This document shows, piece after piece, positions 1 through 6,322 of a DNA stretch of 6,986 bases (positions are counted from its first letter, which is position 1; every line of letters begins with the position of its first letter). A model generated the notes under the pieces. That model made no database searches. It was given only the letters and a program-made list of their open reading frames with translations, and was not told the origin of the DNA. This DNA is from JAGOEF01 sp964511665. GTDB lineage: Bacteria; Bacteroidota; Bacteroidia; Bacteroidales; ML635J-15. Both the position numbers and the translations under genes were made by a program. The stretch lies in NCBI GenBank assembly GCA_964511665.1, contig CAZEHA010000087.1, forward strand, positions 1 through 6,986. Reading direction: 5' to 3'.

Positions 1-1
1 T

Positions 2-667
2 ATCATTTTTTTACTGATAAACTCGATGTTTATTTGGATTTTTCACAGCGAATTTAACATTCTTGATGCGGGGTATGCAGGCCTCGACAGTATGTTTATT
101 CTTGCGCCATGGATTTTCTTATTTCTAATTCCTGCTGTAACCATGCGAATGTTTGCCGAGGAAAAAAGGCTTGGTACTGCAGAATGGCTACTGACAAAAC
201 CTATAAGTGAATTAAAAATTGTGATGGCCAAATTTGCTGCAGGCATGGTGCTTACCATCATAGCCTTGCTTCCCACTCTTATATACATCATATCGCTTTG
301 GGTGCTGGCCGATCCACCCGGAAATATCGATTTCGGGGGCATGGCAGGCTCATATCTTGGCTTGATATTTTTAGCTTCGGTGTATGCAGCTATTGGTGTT
401 TTTGCTTCCTCTCTCAGTCGAAATCAAATAGTGTCGTTTTTTATTGGCATCATTATTTGTTATTTTTTCTTTCTTGGCTTTGCGCAACTTGCCAGCCTGG
501 GTTTTGGAGGCACTTTACAAGACATTATTATTTCGATGGGTATTAACGATCACTATACCTCTATGTCGCGCGGAGTTATCGATAGCCGCGATGTGGTGTA
601 TTTTTTAAGCGTAGTTGCACTGTTTTTGTTTTTAACCCGCATTTCTCTCGAAAGCCGAAAATGGTAA
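2..667 (+). CDS. gldF: GldF-like ABC-2 type permease, 5'-truncated by the window edge
   Basis: Membrane subunit of the Gld ABC complex, which is linked in gliding Bacteroidota to motility and type IX secretion but is also found in non-gliding relatives. The frame is open from base 2, so the ATG at 26 is probably an internal Met and the true start lies upstream; I estimate some 20-30 residues are missing. The visible protein is strongly hydrophobic. It has the tail of a first membrane segment, then about five further segments: around the APWIFLFLIPAVTMRMF stretch, MVLTIIALLPTLIYII, the GSYLGLIFLASVYAAIG stretch, a QIVSFFIGIIICYFFF segment, and a C-terminal DVVYFLSVVALFLFL segment. The phrases 'NILDAGYAGLDSMF', 'AEEKRLGTAEWLLTKPIS' and 'YAAIGVFASSLSRNQIVSFF' match my memory of GldF. 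It ends 4 nt before gldG, so the two are surely co-transcribed. The ATPase partner (GldA) is not in the window. Confidence 0.92.
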   Translation: MIFLLINSMFIWIFHSEFNILDAGYAGLDSMFILAPWIFLFLIPAVTMRMFAEEKRLGTAEWLLTKPISELKIVMAKFAAGMVLTIIALLPTLIYIISLWVLADPPGNIDFGGMAGSYLGLIFLASVYAAIGVFASSLSRNQIVSFFIGIIICYFFFLGFAQLASLGFGGTLQDIIISMGINDHYTSMSRGVIDSRDVVYFLSVVALFLFLTRISLESRKW

Positions 668-671
668 CATC

Positions 672-2423
672 ATGAAAAAGGAAAAGACAATTCTGAAGCT
701 GCCCACACGCAAAATGTTAAAAAAACATAGTATCGTAGGCCTGATATATTTGGTTCTGATAATTATTGTAGTCAATTTCATCAGCAGTCATTTGTTTGTA
801 CGTATCGATCTCACAGCCGAAAAACGCTATTCACTATCGGAAGTGTCAAAAAAAATACTTCGCAATCTCGATGATGTGGTGTACATTAAAGTATATCTCG
901 ACGGCGACGACCTAAGTCTTGGTTTTAAAAGACTGAAACGGTCGGTACGAGAAATGCTCGATGATTTCAGGGTGTATTCATCAAATATTCATTACGAATT
1001 TATCGATCCGTTCAGTGGCACCGACGATGCATCGAAACGAGATATATACATTCAACTAATAAAAAAAGGGCTGATACCTCAGCGTTTGCAATTGTTGGGC
1101 AACAACGAGTATAAAGAGCAGATAATTTTCCCCGGGGCCATCATCACATATAAGGAAACCGAATACCCGGTTAATTTTTTCATCGACAATCTCACCGTGG
1201 GCGACCAACAACAGTTTAACCGTACGGTAAGTGAGTTGGAGCGCAACTTTATCAATAGCATTTGGTTGCTAACACGAAATTCACGCCAGAAAATTGCATT
1301 TCTCGAAGGGCATGGTGAACTTGACGAGTTCGAGACTCACGATATCATGATGGAATTGTCGCGGTTTTACCAGATCGACCGGTTGAGAATGAACGGTGTG
1401 CTTGGTGCTCTCGATGGTTATAGCGCCATTGTAATTGCCAAACCCGATAGTGTGTTCCGTGAGCGCGATAAATTTATAATAGACCAGTATGTAATGCGTG
1501 GAGGGAAAGTGCTCTGGTTGATAGAATGGATGGCTGCCAGCATGGATAGTCTGGCGACAAAACCTTCGTTTATGGCACTAATCAACGATATAAACCTCGA
1601 CGATCAATTGTTTCGCTATGGAGTTCGTATTAATCCCGATCTGATACAGGACCTTAAATGCTTAAGTATCCCAATAGTAGTGAACAGTGTGGCAGGGCAG
1701 CCCCAGTTTCAGCCGGTACCATGGTATTACTTTCCGATGATAGTTCCCGACACCATGTCGAACCATTCTTTAACTCGAAACGTAAGCCGTATAAGGACAC
1801 AATTCGTTAGTAGTATCGATACCGTTGGCGACGATCCGTTGGTTGAAAAGACCATTCTGTTGCGCAGCTCAAAGCTTTCGAAATCGCTTATGGCGCCCGT
1901 TGAAGTAAGCCTCGATTTAATAAAAGAACAACCCGAAATGGCCTCGTTCAATCGGCAGAACTTACCAATAGCTGTATTGCTTGAGGGTCGGTTCGAATCG
2001 AACTTCAACATGAGAATACCTCCCGAAATACAACACAGCGACGATATTGATTTTATCGATCGCAGCGAACCTACACGCATGATAATAATATCGGATGGTG
2101 ACATGATTCGCAACGAAGTGAAGACATTGGGAGAACGTAAACAGGCTTATTATCTGGGCGAAGACAAATACTATCCCGATCAGTATTGTCCGGGCAACCG
2201 CGAGTTTTTAATGAATTGCATTAATTATTTGTGCGAAGACGAGGACATTATTGCCTTGCGAATGCGCGAGATAAAACTGCGTGAACTCGACCGCACCCAG
2301 GTGCAACAAAGCGGACAATTCTGGGTTTGGTTCAATACACTGGTGCCTCTGGTTCTGATAATATTAACAGGAGGTATGATTTTACTGTGGCGAAAAATGA
2401 AGTATGGAAAAAAACTAGACTAA
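672..2423 (+). CDS. gldG: GldG-like ABC transporter auxiliary/substrate-binding protein
   Basis: Large auxiliary subunit that partners GldF. The 583-residue length is normal for GldG. There is an N-terminal membrane anchor at about residues 20-42, a long extracytoplasmic region, and a second anchor at about 555-573 followed by a basic tail (RKMKYGKKLD), so both ends are in the cytoplasm and the bulk faces the periplasm. Just after the first anchor comes the family signature 'RIDLTAEKRYSLSEVSKKIL' (about 44-63). The following region fits the ABC_transp_aux family, including 'IAFLEGHGE' and a 'GGKVLWLIEW' strand typical of its Rossmann-like core. No catalytic motif is evident. The start at 672 is chosen because it lies 4 nt after the gldF stop and directly gives the basic N-terminus plus anchor. 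The stop codon TAA shares its last base with the next gene's ATG. Confidence 0.92.
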   Translation: MKKEKTILKLPTRKMLKKHSIVGLIYLVLIIIVVNFISSHLFVRIDLTAEKRYSLSEVSKKILRNLDDVVYIKVYLDGDDLSLGFKRLKRSVREMLDDFRVYSSNIHYEFIDPFSGTDDASKRDIYIQLIKKGLIPQRLQLLGNNEYKEQIIFPGAIITYKETEYPVNFFIDNLTVGDQQQFNRTVSELERNFINSIWLLTRNSRQKIAFLEGHGELDEFETHDIMMELSRFYQIDRLRMNGVLGALDGYSAIVIAKPDSVFRERDKFIIDQYVMRGGKVLWLIEWMAASMDSLATKPSFMALINDINLDDQLFRYGVRINPDLIQDLKCLSIPIVVNSVAGQPQFQPVPWYYFPMIVPDTMSNHSLTRNVSRIRTQFVSSIDTVGDDPLVEKTILLRSSKLSKSLMAPVEVSLDLIKEQPEMASFNRQNLPIAVLLEGRFESNFNMRIPPEIQHSDDIDFIDRSEPTRMIIISDGDMIRNEVKTLGERKQAYYLGEDKYYPDQYCPGNREFLMNCINYLCEDEDIIALRMREIKLRELDRTQVQQSGQFWVWFNTLVPLVLIILTGGMILLWRKMKYGKKLD

Positions 2424-3481
2424 TGAATAATAAAAACCGATTGTTTCTGATTAGCTTTCTGCTGCTACTGGCCATTGCCGCTGCCGTGTTTTTCACAAAG
2501 TACCGTATTGTGAAATACGACGAAAACGGAAAAGTGCGTTATCGCATTGAAGAAATCAGCGGGACACTTAAAGTGCTTCGCGATTTTGCAGTGCGCGACA
2601 CCGCCAGTATCGACAAAATATTTTTGGCCGACAAACAAAACAACACCATACTTCTTGAACGTAAATCTAGTTTTTGGACTGTAAACAAAGATTATATTGC
2701 ACGTCGCGACTTTGTTGATTTGCTGCTCGAAACCATGCTAAAAATTGAGGTTGCGGCACCTGTTCAGCAGTCGAAACTCGATTATGTGTTGCGTTCGTTG
2801 TCGACCAACAGCACCAAGGTTGAAATCTATCAAAAAGGGAAACTCACAAAAACCTATTACGTTGGCGGCACCACACAAAACAATACAGGCACCTACATGA
2901 TTCTGGAAGGCTCTAATGCTCCGTTCGAAATACATATCCCCGGGTTTAGCGGTTTTCTTACTACTCGATATATTACAAGTATTTACGAATGGCGCGACCG
3001 TATGGTATTTAAATATGATGTTTCTGATATCCGTTCGGTGAGTCTCGAATTTCCACAATCGCCTTCACAATCGTTTAAGGCAATAAACCTGGGGAACAAC
3101 CGATATGAATTGGTAGCACTTGAATCGGGAAAAAGAATAAACAATTTCGACACATTAAGGGTAAAGGAATTTATAGCACGCTATAAAAATGTTGGGTTCG
3201 AGAGTTATCTGAACTACACCGACGAATATTTAAAACTTGACTCAATTCTGCAAACCCCAATATTGTGCCAATACACCGTTGAAGATGCTAAAGGAAGAAA
3301 AGTAGTGTTAAAAACCTATCCCCGACCCAATTTCAAAAACACTTACGACGAAGAGGGAAACTTTTATAACAACGATGTCGATCGTTTTTACGGAGTAATT
3401 AACAACGATGTCGACCTGATACTGCTTCAGTACACCTATTTTGACCTGCTAACGAAAGTTCTCGACGATTTCAGACGCTAA
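2423..3481 (+). CDS. DUF4340 domain protein, single N-terminal membrane anchor
   Basis: A 352-residue protein of unknown biochemical role. A longer reading of the same frame from 2327 would overlap gldG by almost 100 nt and add an unrelated hydrophilic leader. The ATG at 2423 instead gives a proper N-terminus: a short basic segment (MNNKNR), then a membrane anchor at about residues 7-25. The rest is predicted extracytoplasmic. DUF4340-like features are the 'RDFAVRDTASIDKIFLAD' strand (about 53-70), a conserved Trp at 85 ('SFWTVN'), the 'VEIYQKGKLTKTYYVGG' block (133-149) and 'IPGFSGFLTTRY' further on. DUF4340 genes are repeatedly found beside GldG/ABC auxiliary genes, so I infer it is a periplasmic partner of GldFG. 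The start overlaps the gldG stop by one base, which suggests translational coupling. No terminator is apparent after the stop. Confidence 0.85.
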   Translation: MNNKNRLFLISFLLLLAIAAAVFFTKYRIVKYDENGKVRYRIEEISGTLKVLRDFAVRDTASIDKIFLADKQNNTILLERKSSFWTVNKDYIARRDFVDLLLETMLKIEVAAPVQQSKLDYVLRSLSTNSTKVEIYQKGKLTKTYYVGGTTQNNTGTYMILEGSNAPFEIHIPGFSGFLTTRYITSIYEWRDRMVFKYDVSDIRSVSLEFPQSPSQSFKAINLGNNRYELVALESGKRINNFDTLRVKEFIARYKNVGFESYLNYTDEYLKLDSILQTPILCQYTVEDAKGRKVVLKTYPRPNFKNTYDEEGNFYNNDVDRFYGVINNDVDLILLQYTYFDLLTKVLDDFRR

Positions 3482-3601
3482 TGCTCAGGCGATAATTCAA
3501 AAAAGTGTTAATAAAATTTATCACTTTACATCGAAAAAAGTATTTTTGTTTTCGCAAAACAAAGTATATTTACTGATTATTAAAACTTAAACAACAATAC
3601 G
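3482..3601 (+). promoter_or_regulatory. Intergenic region with candidate Bacteroidota sigma promoter for dnaN
   Basis: AT-rich 120-nt gap. A -7 box TATTTTTG at 3541-3548 fits the Bacteroidota consensus TAnnTTTG. A TTTA at 3517-3520 lies exactly 20 nt upstream and resembles the -33 TTTG box. Transcription would then start near 3553-3558, giving a leader of roughly 45-50 nt before the dnaN ATG. A weaker alternative -7 box, TATATTTA, lies at 3565-3572 without a well-placed partner. No Shine-Dalgarno sequence precedes the ATG; the leader is A-rich, which is usual in this phylum. No terminator for the upstream genes is visible, so read-through from gldFG is possible. Confidence 0.6.
3545..3563. 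repeat. Perfect 8-bp inverted repeat over the dnaN promoter
   Basis: TTTGTTTT at 3545-3552 and AAAACAAA at 3556-3563 are exact reverse complements around a CGC centre. The left arm contains the TTTG of the predicted -7 element, and the right arm covers the likely transcription start. This geometry is what an operator would show. It could also be chance in AT-rich DNA, or a small stem in a transcript starting further upstream. Seen directly in sequence; function is inferred. Confidence 0.55.
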
Positions 3602-4732
3602 ATGGATTTTGTAATTTCAAGTTCAGGGCTGGTGAGTCGACTACAAATTGTAAGCAGGGTTATCAATTCTAAGAACACCCTTGCTATACTCGACAATTTC
3701 TACATACATATCGAAGATGGGCTTATGCAGATTACCGGCAGTGATTTAGAGTCGACGCTAACAGCACATTTACCCCTCGATTCGGCCAACGGAAGCATTA
3801 CCTTTGGCATAGAAGCCAAACGTATGTTAGATGTAATGAAAGAATTCAGCGAACAACCTTTAACTTTCAACATCGACGAGCAAAGCCTGAAAATTGATAT
3901 AAACAGCGAGAATGGCAAGTATTCGTTGATGGGAGTTAATGTAGACGATTTTCCGCAAATACCGGTTCTCAGTAGCGAAAAAACATCGAAACTACAAATG
4001 CATCCACAGGTACTCTATACAGGTATTAGTTCAAGTCTTTTTGCTACTGCCAACGATGAACTCAGGCCGGTAATGAACGGCATTTTGGTTGAGTTCGACA
4101 CCGAAGGAACCAACTTTGTGGCCACCGATGCTCACAAACTGGTTAGATACCGTCGTACCGATGTGATAGCTGAAGAACCCGACAAATTTATTCTTCCGCA
4201 GAAGCCGGCTGCTATTCTAAAAAATATCTTACCAAAAGCCGACGGTGAAGTTATGATAGAATTCGACAACAAAAATGCATTTTTCACATTCTCCGACTTT
4301 CAATTAATCTGCCGTCTTGTCGAAGGGAGTTATCCAAACTATGTTGCCGTAATTCCGGTAAACAACCCAAATAAACTGGTTGTTGACCGTGGATTGCTTT
4401 TCAGCAACCTGAAAAGAGTAGCGGTATGCTCGAATCAGGCCAGCAACCTGGTTAAGCTGCATATCACCGGAAATCAACTCGAAATTTCGGCACAAGATAT
4501 CGATTACTCGGTTTCGGGTTACGAATCGCAACATTGTGTTTACGAAGGCGACGAAATGAATATTGGGTTTAAATCGCCTTTCCTTATGGAAATTCTGCAA
4601 AATATCTCTACACCCGAAGTGCTAATAGAGTTAAGCGACCCAACCCGTGCAGGCCTCGTACTTCCAAAAGATAACGACAACCCCGATGAGCACATTCTTA
4701 TGTTGCTTATGCCAATGATGATTAACAATTAA
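3602..4732 (+). CDS. dnaN: DNA polymerase III subunit beta (sliding clamp)
   Basis: Ring-forming processivity clamp that holds the replicative polymerase and other clamp clients on DNA. The 376 residues match the usual bacterial length of about 365-380 and should fold as three similar domains of roughly 120 residues each. Recognisable landmarks are 'NTLAILDNFYIHIEDG' (25-40) in domain I, 'ELRPVMNGILVEF' (153-165) with 'VATDAHKLVRYR' (173-184) in domain II, the 'VEGSYPNY' segment leading into domain III, and the C-terminal 'LMLLMPMMINN' strand that forms part of the client-binding pocket (E. coli ends VMPMRL). The start at 602 nt into the second half (base 3602) gives the canonical MDFVIS N-terminus. 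dnaN sits beside gldFG-DUF4340 rather than beside dnaA, which is not unusual in this phylum. It has its own candidate promoter upstream and a strong terminator downstream. Confidence 0.97.
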   Translation: MDFVISSSGLVSRLQIVSRVINSKNTLAILDNFYIHIEDGLMQITGSDLESTLTAHLPLDSANGSITFGIEAKRMLDVMKEFSEQPLTFNIDEQSLKIDINSENGKYSLMGVNVDDFPQIPVLSSEKTSKLQMHPQVLYTGISSSLFATANDELRPVMNGILVEFDTEGTNFVATDAHKLVRYRRTDVIAEEPDKFILPQKPAAILKNILPKADGEVMIEFDNKNAFFTFSDFQLICRLVEGSYPNYVAVIPVNNPNKLVVDRGLLFSNLKRVAVCSNQASNLVKLHITGNQLEISAQDIDYSVSGYESQHCVYEGDEMNIGFKSPFLMEILQNISTPEVLIELSDPTRAGLVLPKDNDNPDEHILMLLMPMMINN

Positions 4733-4750
4733 CAAAAATAAACGCAAATC

Positions 4751-4780
4751 AAAGGGGGGCTAGATGCCCCTTTTTGGTTT
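4751..4780 (+). terminator. Rho-independent terminator after dnaN
   Basis: AAAGGGG at 4751-4757 pairs perfectly with CCCCTTT at 4767-4773, leaving a 9-nt loop. An alternative register pairs GGGGC (4756-4760) with GCCCC (4766-4770) around TAGAT, extended by G-U and A-U pairs. A run of five T (4771-4775) follows, then GGTTT. It begins 18 nt after the dnaN stop. The T-run ends only 19 nt before the start codon of the exonuclease gene, leaving no room for a full promoter between them. Confidence 0.85.
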
Positions 4781-4791
4781 AAATTAAAACC
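4776..4791 (+). repeat. Small inverted repeat just upstream of the exonuclease start
   Basis: GGTTT (4776-4780) and AAACC (4787-4791) can form a 5-bp stem around AAATTA, ending 3 nt before the ATG at 4795. It lies directly after the terminator T-run. The stem is short and AT-rich, so stability would be low. It might slightly affect ribosome access on read-through transcripts, or be fortuitous. Confidence 0.3.
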
Positions 4792-4794
4792 AAC

Positions 4795-5571
4795 ATGGAA
4801 CTTTCGTTAAAAAAACCCATTGTATTCTTCGATTTGGAAACCACAGGCCTGAACACTTCTGTCGATCGCATAATTGATATTTCTCTGCTTAAGATAAATC
4901 CAAATGGCAGCGAGGAGATTAAATCGTACCGGCTAAATCCCGAAATTCCCATTTCGCCTGAAGCAACGGCAATTCATGGCATAACCACGAATGATGTAGA
5001 AACTTGCCCAATATTTAAACATGTAGCCAAGGAACTCGCACGTTTTATCGAAGGATGCGATCTGGCTGGATATAACATACTTAAATTTGATGTGCCAATG
5101 CTTGCCGAAGAGTTTCTAAGGGCCGGTGTCGATATAGATTTAAAAAAACACAGGCTTATCGATGCGCAGGTTATTTTCATGAAAAAAGAACAACGCACAC
5201 TCAGTGCTGCATACAAGTTCTATTGCAACAAGGAACATGTTGGAGCCCACACGGCACTCGACGATACCCTGGCAACCTACGAGGTGCTGAAAGGTCAGCT
5301 CGACAGGTACGAAGACCTCGAAAATAATATGGAAAAACTTTCGGAATATTCTACGTTTGCCGATAATGCCGACTTTGCAGGAAGATTGATATACAACGCT
5401 GAGGGAAATCTTATCGTGAATTTTGGAAAGTATAAAGGACTGTTGCTGTATCAGGTATTCAGAAAAGATCCTTCGTACTACAATTGGGTGCAGAATGGTG
5501 ATTTTCCATTATACACAAAAAAAATATTTACCGAGGCCTATATTAAGTTTAAATCATCGGAGCAAGCCTGA
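4795..5571 (+). CDS. DEDDh-family 3'-5' exonuclease (DnaQ-like) with C-terminal DUF3820-like module
   Basis: Predicted two-metal 3'-5' exonuclease acting on DNA or RNA ends. The catalytic set is complete: Asp13 and Glu15 in 'FFDLETTGL' (ExoI), Asp99 in 'GYNILKFDVPML' (ExoII), and His152 with Asp157 in 'HTALDDTLAT' (ExoIII, the DEDDh type seen in DnaQ, ExoX and RNase T). 'ATAIHGIT' (57-64) is the usual conserved block between them. After a charged linker (about 163-190), residues 195-238 carry 'FGKYKG' (210-215) and 'DPSYYNWVQNGDFP' (225-238). This resembles the small DUF3820-type domain that accompanies DnaQ-like exonucleases in many Bacteroidota. The 258-residue protein looks intact. It is unlikely to be the PolIII epsilon subunit proper, since proofreading may reside elsewhere, so I give no gene symbol. 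The gene lies just after the dnaN terminator and 5 nt before the FAH-family gene. Confidence 0.9.
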   Translation: MELSLKKPIVFFDLETTGLNTSVDRIIDISLLKINPNGSEEIKSYRLNPEIPISPEATAIHGITTNDVETCPIFKHVAKELARFIEGCDLAGYNILKFDVPMLAEEFLRAGVDIDLKKHRLIDAQVIFMKKEQRTLSAAYKFYCNKEHVGAHTALDDTLATYEVLKGQLDRYEDLENNMEKLSEYSTFADNADFAGRLIYNAEGNLIVNFGKYKGLLLYQVFRKDPSYYNWVQNGDFPLYTKKIFTEAYIKFKSSEQA

Positions 5572-5576
5572 TAGCA

Positions 5577-6194
5577 ATGAAAATTATATGTATTGGGAGG
5601 AACTATTCGGAACATATTGCCGAAATGCAATCGGACAAACCCGATAAGCCCGTTTTTTTTCTAAAAGCCGATTCGTGCATTCTCAACCGCAATCGCCCTT
5701 TCTATATTCCTGAGTTCAGTAACGAAATACACTATGAAGCCGAAATTGTTTTAAGAATATCGAAAGTTGGAAAATACATAGAGACTCGTTTTGCTCATCG
5801 ATACTACGATGCAATCAGTTTGGGCATCGATTTTACCGCACGCGATATTCAGCAGCATTGTAAGCAGAACGGACTACCATGGGCAGCAGCAAAGTCGTTC
5901 GATGGTTCAGCCTGCATTGGAAACTTCTTCCCCATCAGCCAATTCGAGAATATTTATTCGTTAGATTTTTCTTTGCTCAAAAATGCTGCTGTGGTTCAGC
6001 AAGGCAACACTCGAGATTTATTATTTTCGTTCGATGAATTAATTTCGTATGTGTCGCAATTTATGACCTTAAAAACAGGCGATTATTTGTACACCGGCAC
6101 GCCTTCAGGTGTAGGAAGAGTAAAAACCAACGACAGACTCACCGGATATATCAAAGGTATCGACAAGCCTGTAATCGACATGTGGATAAAATAA
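5577..6194 (+). CDS. Fumarylacetoacetate hydrolase (FAH) family protein, short FAHD1/YcgM-like form
   Basis: Predicted metal-dependent enzyme that cleaves or decarboxylates 2-oxo acids (acylpyruvase, oxaloacetate decarboxylase or related activity); the exact substrate cannot be told from sequence. The 205-residue length equals the single-domain FAH fold. Family marks are 'IICIGRNYSEHIAEM' at the N-terminus and Lys30 in 'PVFFLKADS'. The metal ligands are probably Glu54 and Glu56 in 'IHYEAEIVL' and Asp85 in 'LGIDFTARDIQ'. Further marks are 'AKSFDG' (105-110), 'QQGNTRDLLFSFDELISYVS' and the glycine-rich 'YTGTPSGVG' (172-180). The ATG at 5577 follows the exonuclease stop by 5 nt and gives the canonical N-terminus. 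Co-transcription with the exonuclease is likely. Housekeeping metabolite clean-up is a reasonable guess, not shown here. Confidence 0.92.
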   Translation: MKIICIGRNYSEHIAEMQSDKPDKPVFFLKADSCILNRNRPFYIPEFSNEIHYEAEIVLRISKVGKYIETRFAHRYYDAISLGIDFTARDIQQHCKQNGLPWAAAKSFDGSACIGNFFPISQFENIYSLDFSLLKNAAVVQQGNTRDLLFSFDELISYVSQFMTLKTGDYLYTGTPSGVGRVKTNDRLTGYIKGIDKPVIDMWIK

Positions 6195-6216
6195 TCAAGC
6201 TTGTTTTATTGAAAGG

Positions 6217-6246
6217 TTTGATTTATTTACAAATTCATTATATTTG
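6217..6246 (+). promoter_or_regulatory. Candidate Bacteroidota promoter for the outer-membrane barrel gene
   Basis: TATATTTG at 6239-6246 is an exact match to the -7 consensus TAnnTTTG. TTTG at 6217-6220 is an exact -33 box, though the 18-nt spacer is slightly shorter than the typical 19-21. Transcription would start near 6251-6256, leaving a leader of about 70 nt before the ATG at 6323. The 128-nt gap 6195-6322 is AT-rich and shows no other gene or convincing terminator. Confidence 0.6.
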
Positions 6247-6268
6247 TGGATGGATTATCCTACAAATA
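6241..6268. repeat. Imperfect inverted repeat overlapping the -7 box of the barrel gene promoter
   Basis: TATTTGTGGAT (6241-6251) pairs with ATCCTACAAATA (6257-6268) across a GGATT loop. All 11 positions of the left arm are matched, and one unpaired T at 6261 is the only flaw. The left arm covers most of the predicted -7 element, and the right arm lies at or just after the likely start site. It could be an operator or a 5'-leader stem. Confidence 0.5.
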
Positions 6269-6322
6269 GTAGTATCATCATACACTATATTGTTCTTTGA
6301 TAAAAACCCAACTAAGTTTACC

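Noticed and set aside
26..28. ATG at 26 as the true start of the permease gene
   Set aside because: The frame is open back to base 2 with hydrophobic residues that continue a membrane segment, and GldF proteins have additional N-terminal sequence, so the gene is truncated by the window.
2327..2422. Extended N-terminus for the DUF4340 protein starting at 2327
   Set aside because: It lies wholly inside gldG in another frame and puts a hydrophilic leader before a membrane anchor. The ATG at 2423 fits the gene junction and topology far better.
3482..3540. Terminator after the DUF4340 gene
   Set aside because: No GC-rich stem followed by a T-run is visible; the region is simply AT-rich.
4764..4787. 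Seven-codon ORF starting in the terminator loop, possible leader peptide
   Set aside because: Very short, no enriched regulatory codon, and no promoter arrangement that supports a classical attenuator peptide.
43..5216. Several minus-strand open frames of 60-128 codons opposite the + strand genes
   Set aside because: They lie antisense to well-supported conserved genes, have no recognisable protein features, and are expected as shadows of coding sequence.
4795..5571. Clamp-binding motif in the exonuclease
   Set aside because: I looked for a QxxLxLF-type pentapeptide or hexapeptide; stretches such as GQLDRY or QRTLSA do not fit, so direct DnaN binding is not supported by motif.
6196..6203. 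CAAGCTTG palindrome after the FAH-family gene as a terminator
   Set aside because: A perfect 8-bp palindrome leaves no loop, the surrounding AT-rich arms match poorly, and the following T-rich tract is short.
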